Shown here: positions 52,020-60,917 of the stretch, one piece after another
Layout: every line of letters begins with the position of its first letter
Numbering within the stretch: position 1 is the first letter of the stretch
Assembly: GCF_003426735.1 (NCBI RefSeq)
Contig: NZ_QVON01000010.1
Span: 62,001 to 126,000 of the forward strand
Origin: Arenibacter sp. P308M17
GTDB lineage: Bacteria > Bacteroidota > Bacteroidia > Flavobacteriales > Flavobacteriaceae
DNA length: 64,000 bases
Direction of reading: 5' to 3'
Program-made: the position numbers and the translations under genes
The notes under the pieces: generated by a model
What the model saw: only the letters and a program-made list of their open reading frames with translations
Told to the model about the DNA's origin: nothing
Database searches by the model: none

Positions 52020-52663
52020 AATAGGAAAACTTTGAAAATTTAATAAAAGCCTTCTTAAGTTTACTTCGATCAGAATAAAAACAACAAAAAAGGCCTCTTT
52101 AACTATCACCCCCCCCTTGCAAACCGAAAAACAATTATAAATACGCATTATTTTATTACATATTAACAGGCTTAATCCCTTTTGCTATTTCATAATTAAA
52201 CACTATACAAGAGATAGTTGACAAAATTATAATATAATCCATTATTTTCATTATAAAATTGTATTTAATTGTATCGATTCCATCGGTAGGTTTTGGTTAT
52301 CTGCCCAGGTATTGCATATCTTAACTGGATAATCGAGTATTACACTATTCATCAATCATTAAAAACGCTATTATGATTACACTGACAAAAATTTTATTGT
52401 TCCTTATAATTTCAATATTTTTCAAGAAATAAACCAAGATTATTTCGGCCTATTTATAAAAGTAACGCCACCCAGGCCAAATCGGGGGCGTTATCAACTC
52501 TTGGAAAAACTTGCTTAAATGGGTTAAATTATTCCTGTAGCTGGCGGTGTTTTTCCTTTTACCAAAAGCATCCCTTTCGAGTATTGAAGGTTCCCCTATA
52601 CCCAGTATTAAAAATAGATTCCTGGAACAATGCCATATATTATTAAATTGTATCTTTGCGCCC
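52020..52663. other. Spacer between MITE-like copy A and nrnA
   Basis: Apart from a 19-codon hydrophobic frame at 52373, no gene is seen. It holds an 8-base C run near 52109-52116 and long AT-rich stretches. A 95-codon frame on the minus strand overlaps the nrnA start and is not protein-like. Confidence 0.45.
52373..52432 (+). CDS. Possible 19-residue hydrophobic peptide
   Basis: ATG to TAA encodes MITLTKILLFLIISIFFKK, one hydrophobic helix ending in two lysines. It shares MIT...ILL.L with the 28-residue frame at 13679. There is no clear ribosome-binding site. It may be chance in AT-rich DNA; the resemblance is the only reason to list it. Confidence 0.25.
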   Translation: MITLTKILLFLIISIFFKK

Positions 52664-53680
52664 ATGAATTTAGAGATTGCAAAAGCTATTGCGGGGATAC
52701 TGGAGAAACCCCAGAAAATTGTAATTATCCCGCACAAAAATCCGGACGGGGATGCTATTGGTTCTACTTTGGGGCTTTGGCACTACCTAAAGGGCAAAGG
52801 TCAAGATGCTACCATCATTGTTCCCAATGATTTTCCCAAATTCTTAAAATGGATGCCGGGACAGGAACAAATAGTCAACTTTGAAAGAGACTCCCCAACC
52901 GCCACTTCCCTCATTAAAAATGCCACAGTAATATTCACTTTAGATTTTAATCATTTGGGAAGAATTGGGCAATTACAATCTTTATTGGAAGGTACATCGG
53001 CCACATTTGTAATGATAGATCATCATCAGGAACCGGATAGTTATGCCAAAATTATGTATTCGGATGTTAGCATGAGTTCCACATGTGAAATGGTTTTCAA
53101 TGTAATTGAAGGTCTAAACGATGTTGAGAGCATAACCCCAGATCTTGCCATTTCATTGTATACCGGTATCATGACGGATACAGGGTCCTTTAAATACTCT
53201 TCCACCACCGGCCGGACACATATGGTCGTTGCCAAATTAATAGAACAAGGTGCCAAAAATACGGAAGCGCACAACAAGGTATACGACACCAACACCCCAA
53301 GTAGATTGCATCTTTTAGGTTGTGCCTTAAAGAACATGGTCATCCTGGAGGAGTTCAATACGGCATTTATCACCTTATCCCAGGAAGAACTGGATAGCTA
53401 CGATTACAAAAAGGGGGATACCGAAGGGTTTGTTAATTATGGCCTAACCTTGGAAGGAATTGTTTTTGCCGTTATTTTTATTGAAAATCGGGAGGAAGGA
53501 ATCATCAAAATCTCTTTTAGATCGGAAGGTAATTTCTCTGTAAATGAATTTGCTAGGGCCCATTTCAACGGAGGCGGACACACCAATGCCGCGGGGGGAA
53601 GAAGCGATGTTTCCATGATAGAAACAATAAGCCAATTTAAGTCCCTCCTACCCCAATATAAAAATGACCTAAACGCATGA
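52664..53680 (+). CDS. Bifunctional oligoribonuclease / pAp phosphatase, NrnA-like
   Basis: A 338-residue DHH/DHHA1 phosphoesterase that degrades nano-RNA or 3'-phosphoadenosine 5'-phosphate. DHH motifs: PHKNPDGDAIGST (about 23-35), LDFNHLGRIG, MIDHHQEPD, TGIMTDTGSFKYSSTT; the DHHA1 end has FNGGGHTNAAGG. The ATG at 52664 follows a TATCTTTG box by 5 nt, so the mRNA is probably leaderless; the longer frame from 52547 would start before the promoter. It overlaps gldI by 4 bp. Confidence 0.92.
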   Translation: MNLEIAKAIAGILEKPQKIVIIPHKNPDGDAIGSTLGLWHYLKGKGQDATIIVPNDFPKFLKWMPGQEQIVNFERDSPTATSLIKNATVIFTLDFNHLGRIGQLQSLLEGTSATFVMIDHHQEPDSYAKIMYSDVSMSSTCEMVFNVIEGLNDVESITPDLAISLYTGIMTDTGSFKYSSTTGRTHMVVAKLIEQGAKNTEAHNKVYDTNTPSRLHLLGCALKNMVILEEFNTAFITLSQEELDSYDYKKGDTEGFVNYGLTLEGIVFAVIFIENREEGIIKISFRSEGNFSVNEFARAHFNGGGHTNAAGGRSDVSMIETISQFKSLLPQYKNDLNA

Positions 53681-54222
53681 AACACCTAATTTATTTTTTG
53701 CTTATTATCGCCTTAACCAACTGTAAGGGGCCGGAACCGCGTAGGCCGGTCAAAGTTAAAACGGGGAGTATTTTACAAAAATCGGTGGAACGCAATAAAG
53801 ACCTATTGGCAAAGGAAGAAAAACAGATAATGGAAATTATTAAGGGCGACTCCCTGAACAGCTATTTCTCCAGTGGCAACGGTTCCTGGTATCATTACAT
53901 CCACAAGAACGACCAGACGGATTACCGCCCAAAAACGGATGACCTGGTTACGCTACAATATAACGTTATAACCTTCAACAATGACACCATATACTCCAAA
54001 GAGAATATCGGGACCATAACCTATAAGGTAGATAAGCAAGATCTTTTTCCCGGCCTGAGAAATAGTATAAAACTTTTAAAGGAAAAGGAAAGTGCCACCT
54101 TCCTATTTCCATCCTCCCTTTCCTACGGATATCACGGGGACAAAAATAAAATTGGGGTAAACGTCCCCATTAAATCCACCATTACCATTTTAAATATAGA
54201 CAAACAAGAAGACAACAATTAA
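53677..54222 (+). CDS. gldI: Gliding-motility lipoprotein GldI (FKBP-type isomerase)
   Basis: A 181-residue outer-face lipoprotein (MKHLIYFLLIIALTNCKG, lipobox Cys16). The FKBP domain covers about 75-175: DLVTLQYNVITFNNDTIYSKE, DLFPGLRNSIKLLKEKESATFLFPSSLSYGYHGDKNKIGVNVPIKSTITILNI. GldI is one of the Gld proteins needed for gliding in Flavobacterium johnsoniae, probably folding other Gld/Spr proteins. The nrnA-gldI-PPIase order is conserved in flavobacteria. It suggests, but does not prove, that the organism glides. Confidence 0.92.
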   Translation: MKHLIYFLLIIALTNCKGPEPRRPVKVKTGSILQKSVERNKDLLAKEEKQIMEIIKGDSLNSYFSSGNGSWYHYIHKNDQTDYRPKTDDLVTLQYNVITFNNDTIYSKENIGTITYKVDKQDLFPGLRNSIKLLKEKESATFLFPSSLSYGYHGDKNKIGVNVPIKSTITILNIDKQEDNN

Positions 54223-54234
54223 AAATCAACTACA

Positions 54235-55341
54235 ATGAAGAAAATTTATTTATTATTGGCAATCGCATCCATTGCGTTTTCAAGCTGCAAGTCTGGCAAG
54301 CATGCCGATTTGGGAGATGGCATTTTTGCTGATATTACCACCACCAAAGGTGAAATCCTCCTAAAATTGGAGTACCGAAAGACCCCTTTGACGGTTGCCA
54401 ATTTTATATCCCTTGCCGAAGGAAGCAATCCTTTTGTTACCGACAGTCTGAAGGGCAAAAAATATTATAATGGCATCATCTTTCACAGAATTATAAAGGA
54501 CTTTATGATCCAAGGAGGGGATCCTACCGGAACGGGCATGGGAAATCCCGGATACAAATTTAAGGATGAATTTAACGACTCCCTAACGCACCATAAGGCC
54601 GGCATCCTGTCCATGGCCAACTCCGGACCTACCACCAACGGAAGTCAGTTTTTTATTACCCATAAGGAAACTCCTTTTTTAAACGGCAGGCACACTGTTT
54701 TTGGGGAAGTTGTTGAAGGAATGGATGTTGTGGATTCCATTGCCAATGTAAAAACTGGGGAAGGCGACAGACCGGTGACGGACGTGGTAATGAACACCGT
54801 TGAAATTATTAGGAACGGCAAGGAGGCCAAAAAATTTGATGCCGTAAAAGTAATGAGCGATTACTTTGCCGAGGAAGAGGAAAAAATCAAGGCGATGGAG
54901 AAAATGAAAACTGATTTCGTTGCCCAAATCGCCTCGGAGGAAGCTACGGCAAAAGAGCTGCCGTCAGGGCTTAAAATACTTACCCTGACAGAGGGGGATG
55001 GTGAAAAACCCAAAGTGGGACAAAAGGTAAAGGTGCTATATGCCGGATATTTAGCCGACGGATCGCTTTTTGACAGTAATTACGAGGAGATCGCCAAAAA
55101 ATATGGCGTTTATCAGGAGGCCAGAAAACAAGGTGGCGGTTACGAAGCCATTCCAATGGATTACAGCCCGGAAGCTAGGATAATTCCAGGCTTTAAGGAA
55201 GGTCTTATGGAAATGAAGGTCGGGGACAAGGTCCGCTTATTTATACCCTCCCATTTAGGTTATGGTGAAGCTGGTTACGGTCCTATTCCTCCAGATGCCA
55301 AATTAGTTTTTGATCTGGAAATTACGGAAATAGCCCAATAG
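54235..55341 (+). CDS. Periplasmic cyclophilin-FKBP fusion lipoprotein
   Basis: A 368-residue lipoprotein (MKKIYLLLAIASIAFSSCKSG, lipobox Cys18). Cyclophilin domain about 25-195 (FHRIIKDFMIQGGDPTGTGMGNPGYKF, MANSGPTTNGSQFFITHKETPFLNGRHTVFGEV) and FKBP domain from about 255 (GQKVKVLYAGYLADGSLFDSN, RIIPGFKEGLMEMKVGDKVRLFIPSHLGYGEAGYGPIPPDAKLVFDLEI). It lies 12 bp after gldI and has the same architecture as the protein at 13875, which lacks a signal. Confidence 0.95.
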   Translation: MKKIYLLLAIASIAFSSCKSGKHADLGDGIFADITTTKGEILLKLEYRKTPLTVANFISLAEGSNPFVTDSLKGKKYYNGIIFHRIIKDFMIQGGDPTGTGMGNPGYKFKDEFNDSLTHHKAGILSMANSGPTTNGSQFFITHKETPFLNGRHTVFGEVVEGMDVVDSIANVKTGEGDRPVTDVVMNTVEIIRNGKEAKKFDAVKVMSDYFAEEEEKIKAMEKMKTDFVAQIASEEATAKELPSGLKILTLTEGDGEKPKVGQKVKVLYAGYLADGSLFDSNYEEIAKKYGVYQEARKQGGGYEAIPMDYSPEARIIPGFKEGLMEMKVGDKVRLFIPSHLGYGEAGYGPIPPDAKLVFDLEITEIAQ

Positions 55342-55359
55342 TTATATTTTAATAAACAA

Positions 55360-55406
55360 AAAAACCTTGTTTGCATCCAAAATGGGAACGAACAAGGTTT
55401 TTTTTA
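55360..55406 (+). terminator. Terminator of the nrnA-gldI-PPIase operon
   Basis: AAAACCTTGTT paired with AACAAGGTTTT around an 18-nt loop, followed by a T-run, 20 bp after the stop codon. Confidence 0.82.
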
Positions 55407-55412
55407 ATTTTA

Positions 55413-55610
55413 GTACATCAAAATCTCTCTTTAAAGGTTTCTCTGAAAATCGGCTTTGCCTCACCCGGAACTGCTGAAAAGCAGTCCCGACCCTGCCTAC
55501 CGGCAAAGGCAGGCTCTCCCAAGGAGACGTAAACCCGTCCGTACCGTATCTGACGGATCGGAGAATCTTTAGATTAAAAAAATCTTGCGTAATTGAATTT
55601 TATCATGCTC
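55413..55610 (+). mobile_element. MITE-like element, copy B (divergent)
   Basis: About 198 bp from GTACATCAAAATC to GAATTTTATCATGCTC. It shares the ends, the CTGAAAATCGGCTTTGCC segment corresponding to GGAAAATCCGTTTTACC of copy A, and AATCTTGCGTAATTGAATTT near the right end. The middle is different, with GC-rich hairpins (GACTGCTTTTCAGCAGT-type and CCTGCCTACCGG...GGCAGG). Non-coding. Confidence 0.55.
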
Positions 55611-55702
55611 TATGCTAACTTGTTTATACCTGAAAGTTGGTAATCAAAAAACAATGGGCAAGAAAAATTTGCCCAGCATACCAAATACGGAGGAAAAATG
55701 TA

Positions 55703-56161
55703 TTACCAATTAGAGGATTTAAGTTTTAAAGTAGCTTTTAAAATATCTTTCTGGGAAATTTGTCCGACCAACTTTCCGTTTTCCACTATTGGAAAACGTC
55801 TGCGCCTTTCGTTCAAAAACTTATTGGCCGCATCAAAAATATTCATATTGCCATCAATCGTTTCCACATTTTTTACCATGTGTCCCTCCACGGTTAAATT
55901 GGAGCTTGGAAGATTGTGGTACCTGTTTTCGCTTATGTGCTTAATACAGTCCCCTTCAGAAATAATCCCGATCAATTCATTCCTATCGTTTACCACCGGA
56001 CCCCCGGAAATTTTGTACTTCAAGAGGGCCACGATCACTTCTTCAACAGATTGTTCCGGTCTAAAAGTTATCAGTTTTCTGGTCATATAATCACTGACCC
56101 TGAGTGGTGCCTCTTCACTGGGTTGTTGAATTCTTGGGCCCTGAAAACTTTTGATACCCAT
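55703..56161 (-). CDS. CBS-domain protein
   Basis: A 152-residue protein made of two CBS motifs (about 22-80: RVSDYMTRKLITFRPEQSVEEVIVALLKYKISGGPVVNDRNELIGIISEGDCI; about 92-150: VEGHMVKNVETIDGNMNIFDAANKFLNERRRRFPIVENGKLVGQISQKDILKA). Such pairs bind adenosine nucleotides and regulate partners or sense energy. It has no catalytic domain and stands alone, bracketed by inverted copies B and C of the MITE-like element. Confidence 0.93.
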   Translation of the reverse strand: MGIKSFQGPRIQQPSEEAPLRVSDYMTRKLITFRPEQSVEEVIVALLKYKISGGPVVNDRNELIGIISEGDCIKHISENRYHNLPSSNLTVEGHMVKNVETIDGNMNIFDAANKFLNERRRRFPIVENGKLVGQISQKDILKATLKLKSSNW

Positions 56162-56859
56162 ATCAAATTACTTTAGACTCTTTTTAAATATAAAAAAATT
56201 TTTGAAGTTAACCTAGAAAAAAAGCGCTACACTATTACACCCACATTATTTCTCCTTCACTATATTAAAGTGAGTTCGGTTTATACTTAATTGTTAATGT
56301 GTTATTTATGATAATTTTGTCCGGTCGAGCGCAGTCGAGACCTTAATTTATGATATAACTGTCAAAAAAAACCTCTCGACTCCGCCCGCCTGAACGGCAC
56401 GGGCAGGCCACCATTGGCAACTTTACTGAGAATCTCAATATCAATGATATGAACGGGGCAACGGTAGTCACTTCGACAGAGTCCCTTTTCGGGACTCCAG
56501 ATAATTATCGGGAGAGAAGTCACAAATACTGGCCGGGAGCTAGATGTGCGATTTAGCTCATGCTATATTATTTTAGGGGTATTCGTGAACCTTCGGTTTA
56601 GCTTCGCTGAACCTTCGGTTTCTCATATGCATTCGAAATGACTACCTTGAAATCTTCAATTTATAACAGAAACCTATAAATATCTCTCTCTACCTATATC
56701 ATATTTAATATGTAACCCAAAATCAACTTTTTGAAATAATGTCATTTTATCCGCTTGAAAAATGAAATTTCTTGGGTCTCGAGGGAGACAGTAGCATTTT
56801 TTTAAATATACGAAATCAATGTCTTGCAAATGCTTTTATATCAAACTCACGTTATATTA
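56162..56859. repeat. Long spacer with extragenic repeats
   Basis: No gene. GTCGAGCGCAGTCGAGA and its partner CTCTCGACTCCGCCCGCC (about 56325-56395), CCTGAACGGCACGGGCAGG, CCAGATAATTATCGGGAG (about 56498-56515), and GAACCTTCGGTTTAGCTTCG with a second GAACCTTCGGTTT (about 56588-56625) are copies or relatives of repeats elsewhere in the window. The final 200 bp show nothing further. Confidence 0.55.
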
Positions 56860-57022
56860 GTAAATGACAAAATTCAATTCCGTAAGATTTTCCTTAATTT
56901 TTGACCCCGACCCTAGAGGGAGAAATCAAAGAAAATCAGGCTCCCCTTAGTCCAGATAGTTTCTGGGAGCGAGTAAAACTGATTTTCCGAATAAACTTGT
57001 TACGACGATTTTTGTCATGTAC
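56860..57022 (-). mobile_element. MITE-like element, copy C
   Basis: About 163 bp, inverted relative to copy A. Read on the minus strand it runs GTACATGACAAAAATCGTCG ... GGGGAGCCTGATTTTCTTTG ... GGTCAAAAATTAAGGAAAAT ... GAATTTTGTCATTTAC. It lacks the GC-rich insert of copy A. Non-coding. Confidence 0.7.
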
Positions 57023-57101
57023 TAGGCTTAACTGTATAAAACCGCAATAAATATCCAATCATCCTAAATCTTATTCCGAACCCAAATAGGCCATGACAAA
57101 T

Positions 57102-58562
57102 CTACTTTTTGGGAATTGCCTTAAGTATTTCCAAAATGAACTTCCAAAATTTTTGTAATGACGATATGCTGGCCCGTTCATCGGGGGAATGGGCACCCTT
57201 TATAGTGGGCCCAAAACTTATCATATCTACCCCAGGATAATTCTTTCCCAAAATTCCACATTCCAAACCGGCGTGACAGGCAACTACTCTTGGCTGTTCA
57301 TTAAAAAGTGCTATATATTTGATGCGTAACAATTCCAAGATGGCCGAATCGGGATTGGGGTTCCAACCGGGATAATCCCCGCTTAAAATCACTTCATAGC
57401 CCGACTTTTCGAAATTATCCTTCAATTCCTTGGCCAGCTCCATTTTCCCTTCCTCTAAGGACGATCTGGTTAAACACGCAATGTTTATCTGTCCATTGCC
57501 CACCTCCACCCTGGCCATATTATTGGATGTCTCTACCAAGTCCTTCATAGTGGCACTCATATTATAGACACCGTTATGGGCGTTCTTAACGGCATCCGTA
57601 AAAGCCAGCTGATCATGGGTATCCATTACCATTTTTGGAAGATGGGCAGCTTCGCAAACCATCTGTAGGTTAGGTTCGGTAGCTAGAAACTCCTTCTTCA
57701 ATGAATGGGTCCAATCCTTGAACAATCCGTCCCATTTATCCGAGTCGGATGCTTTTATTGCTACCCAGGCGGTACTTTCCCTTGGAATTGCATTTCGCAA
57801 TCCACCACCATCAATTTGCACAATCCTTAAACCGAGTTGTTCTTGCCCCAGTATCAACAAAGTATTCATAATCTTATTGGCATTACCCAATCCTTTATGG
57901 ATATCCATTCCACTATGACCTCCCAAGAGTCCTTTTACCCCAATTTTGTAAGCTACAAAGCCTTCCCTTAAGGGGACCTCTCTATACATACCTTTAGCAG
58001 TAACATCTATACCTCCCGCACAGCCTATATCAATTTCATCGTCTTCCTCGGTATCCAGATTCAGCAAAATATCACCCTTCAACATTCCCCCCTGTAATCC
58101 CTTGGCCCCGGTCATTCCCGTTTCTTCATCAATGGTGAACAGTGCTTCCAAAGGTGGGTGGGAAATATTCCTGCTCTCCAACAGTGCCATAATGGTGGCT
58201 ACCCCCAGACCGTTATCGGCCCCCAAGGTGGTACCTTTGGCCCTCACCCAATCCCCATCAATGTACATCTCTATGCCTTGGGTATTAAAATCGAAATCGG
58301 TATCCGCATTTTTTTGGTGTACCATATCCAAATGTGACTGTAAAATTACGGTCTTCCTATCTTCCATCCCAACTGATGCCGGCTTCCTAATGATTACATT
58401 TCCTACGGCATTCTTCGTGGTCTCAAGACCAAGGGACTTTCCAAAATCCAACATAAATGCAATTACCCGTTCCTCGTGTTTGGAGGGTCTTGGGACGGCA
58501 TTCAGATCCGCAAATTTGTTCCAAACATTTTTAGGCTCCAAAACTCTTATTTCATTGTTCAT
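57102..58562 (-). CDS. pepD: Aminoacyl-histidine dipeptidase PepD (M20C)
   Basis: A 486-residue cytoplasmic zinc dipeptidase that cleaves Xaa-His and other dipeptides. M20 features are ILQSHLDMVHQKN (His metal ligand, about 80), GTTLGADNGLGVATIMALLE (bridging Asp, about 117), FTIDEETGMTGAKGLQ (catalytic Glu), LNLDTEEDDEIDIGCAGG, the lid with GVKGLLGGHSGMDIHKGLGNANK, and CHAGLECGILGKNYPGVDMISFGPTIKGAHSPDER. No signal peptide. It appears to be a single gene. Confidence 0.95.
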   Translation of the reverse strand: MNNEIRVLEPKNVWNKFADLNAVPRPSKHEERVIAFMLDFGKSLGLETTKNAVGNVIIRKPASVGMEDRKTVILQSHLDMVHQKNADTDFDFNTQGIEMYIDGDWVRAKGTTLGADNGLGVATIMALLESRNISHPPLEALFTIDEETGMTGAKGLQGGMLKGDILLNLDTEEDDEIDIGCAGGIDVTAKGMYREVPLREGFVAYKIGVKGLLGGHSGMDIHKGLGNANKIMNTLLILGQEQLGLRIVQIDGGGLRNAIPRESTAWVAIKASDSDKWDGLFKDWTHSLKKEFLATEPNLQMVCEAAHLPKMVMDTHDQLAFTDAVKNAHNGVYNMSATMKDLVETSNNMARVEVGNGQINIACLTRSSLEEGKMELAKELKDNFEKSGYEVILSGDYPGWNPNPDSAILELLRIKYIALFNEQPRVVACHAGLECGILGKNYPGVDMISFGPTIKGAHSPDERASISSLQKFWKFILEILKAIPKK

Positions 58563-58587
58563 ATTTATTAATTGTTAAGAGAACAAC

Positions 58588-58690
58588 CTCGGGGCAAGCC
58601 CACGAGGCATCAGGCTAAAACCTGAAAAACATTTCGACGCCCGCCTGAACGGGCAGGCCTGTCCGAACGGCACGGGCGGGCAAGCGTCGG
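58588..58690. repeat. Nested GC-rich hairpin repeats before the DUF3810 gene
   Basis: CCTCGGGGCAAGCCCACGAGG (palindromic) is followed by nested pairs: CGACGC ... GCGTCG enclosing CCCGCCTGAACGGGCAGG and CCTGTCCGAACGGCACGGGCGGG. Relatives occur at 33890-34000, 51911, 56380 and 9455. Confidence 0.65.
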
Positions 58691-58770
58691 ACCATTTTAA
58701 ATCTCACTTAGTGAGTCAAAAATACAGATAGAAAAACAACCATGCTAGATTATTGGCTATTTTTGGCCTG

Positions 58771-59838
58771 ATGAAAACTAAAATCAAAAATCTTACCGCC
58801 CTCCTATTGCTTCCACAAATATTCTTGATAAAATGGCTAGGGCAATATCCCGAATTTATAGAAACCTATTACAGCAAAGGGATATATCCCTATATATCCG
58901 GATTTTGGCGCATCATATTGGGGTGGATCCCTTTTTCCGTAGGCGATATCTTGTACGCGCTTTTGGTTATCATGGGAATCAGATATATTATTATGAACAG
59001 AATGTCCATTAAATACAATATCCTTGGGTTTCTAAGGGACATCACCATGATATTGTCCGTAGCCTATTTTACATTTCACCTTCTATGGGGTTTAAACTAT
59101 TACAGGCAGCCCCTTTCAAAAACCTTGGGTCTAGGAGAAAAACACAGTCAGCAGGACCTAATAAAATTTGTGGACCGATTGGTGATCAAAACCAATGAAA
59201 TCCAATTTAGGATAACTTCGGATACCAGTAAAATGGTTAAAGTACCTTACAGCAAAAAGGAAATAATGGCCCGTACCTTGGAAGGTTACCAATCCCTAAA
59301 TAATAAAATCCCTATTTTCACCTACCTCCACCCCAGTTTAAAAAAATCCATTTTCAGTGTCCCTTTGAGCTATATGGGCTATGGCGGTTATTTAAACCCT
59401 TTTACCAATGAGGCGCAGGCCAACAGTGCCTTGCCTAGTTTTAGGTTTCCGGTCATATGTGGCCATGAGATAGGGCATCAATTGGGGTTTTCCGCAGAAA
59501 ATGAAACCAATTTTATTGGTTATTTGGCCACCGTTAGCAATGAGGATATCTATTTTAAATATTCGGCATATGCCTATGCCCTAAGCTATTGCCTAAATGA
59601 ACTGGCGGGTCGGGACCAAGGGGAATTTAACCGCCAATACAACAATCTAAATCCCGGTGTTAAAAAGAATTATAAAGAAGTAGCAAAATTCTGGGAGGCC
59701 CATTCCAATCCAATGGAGCCTGTTTTCAAATCCATATTCAGTACCTTTCTAAAGGCCAACAACCAAAAGGACGGAATAAAAAGCTACAATGCCGTGGTTA
59801 CCCTTTTGATCAATTATTATCAGCAAAATCCCTTATAA
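58771..59838 (+). CDS. DUF3810 membrane zinc-protease-like protein
   Basis: A 355-residue protein with three or four N-terminal membrane helices and a large domain holding GHEIGHQLGFSAENETNFIGYLA, an HExxH motif with a downstream Glu (ENETNF) as third ligand, the layout of gluzincin proteases. The family, DUF3810, is common in Bacteroidota and Firmicutes and unstudied. The ATG at 58771 lies 5 nt after TATTTTTG (58758-58765), so the mRNA is probably leaderless; the TTG at 58753 would lie before the promoter. Confidence 0.88.
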   Translation: MKTKIKNLTALLLLPQIFLIKWLGQYPEFIETYYSKGIYPYISGFWRIILGWIPFSVGDILYALLVIMGIRYIIMNRMSIKYNILGFLRDITMILSVAYFTFHLLWGLNYYRQPLSKTLGLGEKHSQQDLIKFVDRLVIKTNEIQFRITSDTSKMVKVPYSKKEIMARTLEGYQSLNNKIPIFTYLHPSLKKSIFSVPLSYMGYGGYLNPFTNEAQANSALPSFRFPVICGHEIGHQLGFSAENETNFIGYLATVSNEDIYFKYSAYAYALSYCLNELAGRDQGEFNRQYNNLNPGVKKNYKEVAKFWEAHSNPMEPVFKSIFSTFLKANNQKDGIKSYNAVVTLLINYYQQNPL

Positions 59839-60046
59839 CAGAAAAATAGTACATAAAAGCCGTGTTAAATTGAAAAAACATTAATTAGCTATATTCATTA
59901 AATTAATGAACAAAATACGATAAGCAAAAACTAAACTCAAAAAGGAACATCAAAGACTAATACTACTGATATTTTGAACCAGTATTTTCGAGGATCATAA
60001 ACAAGAGGATCGTAAACAATAAGTGCATTTTTAGTAAGACCCTATT

Positions 60047-60844
60047 TTATTCTTGCGCCTTTCCCTCTACAAATACCCCATTTTCAGGCTTCGCAAAGAA
60101 ACTTCTTGGTTTGCCCTGCCCACTAAACGCTATTCCTTCAAATAGCACCGGTATTTTGGGCGCTTTGATGGTCCGCCCTTCGGAATTGTACCAAGTCAAT
60201 GTTTTGGGAACCATGAGGCCCGCTACGCTCGTCCAATCATGATACCCTATCCAATTTACACTGTTGGAACGTTCCCCGCTACCATAACTTACGGTATATC
60301 CAAGCCAAGCCATTTTATGGGTCTTGGGGTGGTAATGTAGGAAGTACTGATCTTTATAGGAGGTACCGATTCCCGATTTGAAACGTACGGCAATACCCGG
60401 ATATTGGACACCTGCATATACCAGATCTTCAGTTTCCCCATAAACAATGCCCTTATCCCCTAACACAAAAGGCATATTGAAAAAATAGGATTTAAGATTG
60501 TGATAGAATACTGGATCACCTTTAAATGTATCTTCATCATCGAGCAACCATACTCTATCCCCATCAAACCCTAGGGAATAAGCTGGTCCGTCTATCCGGT
60601 CCATTCTAGTTTGAAGATCAATGGTATGCAGCTCCTCCCCCTGCCTAAAGACCAAAGTCCTCTGTTTTTTCCATTTCGCCAGGCCGCCATGGGCCTAAAA
60701 AACCTTTAATAATGGTTCCGGATACCGTGCAGGGAGAAGCTTGTCTTCCAATATTGGTTTGGCCGCTTCCACTTCCCTGGTCTTGTTATCCATCATACAA
60801 GATAGCATACTGGCTAAAAACAAGGCCATAAGTACATATTTCAT
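60047..60844 (-). pseudogene. DUF6503 lipoprotein gene with one in-frame TAG
   Basis: The ATG at 60844 begins a lipoprotein (MKYVLMALFLASMLSCMMDN) of the DUF6503 family. After YPEPLLKVF a TAG stop (60695-60697) interrupts, and the same frame continues AHGGLAKWKKQRTLVFRQGEEL ... to 60047 with all family features (SLGFDGDRVWLLDDED, FFNMPFVLGDKGIVYGE, HPKTHKMAWLGYTVSYG, LMVPKTLTWYNSEG). There is no frameshift: removal of one codon change would restore about 265 residues. The cause may be mutation, sequencing error or read-through. The function of DUF6503 is unknown. Confidence 0.85.
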
Positions 60845-60917
60845 TTTATTTAATTTAGTTGCCCCCCTTAGTCGCAAAATCAAAACTAAGTTAACATAAT
60901 ACATTATTTTTGTACCA

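Noticed and set aside
52105-52120. Run of eight C bases as a phase-variation tract
   Set aside because: It lies in a spacer over 500 bp from nrnA and is not near a promoter or inside a gene, so no switching effect can be argued.
52450-52737. 95-codon minus-strand frame overlapping the nrnA start
   Set aside because: Antisense to a well-supported gene and without protein-like features.
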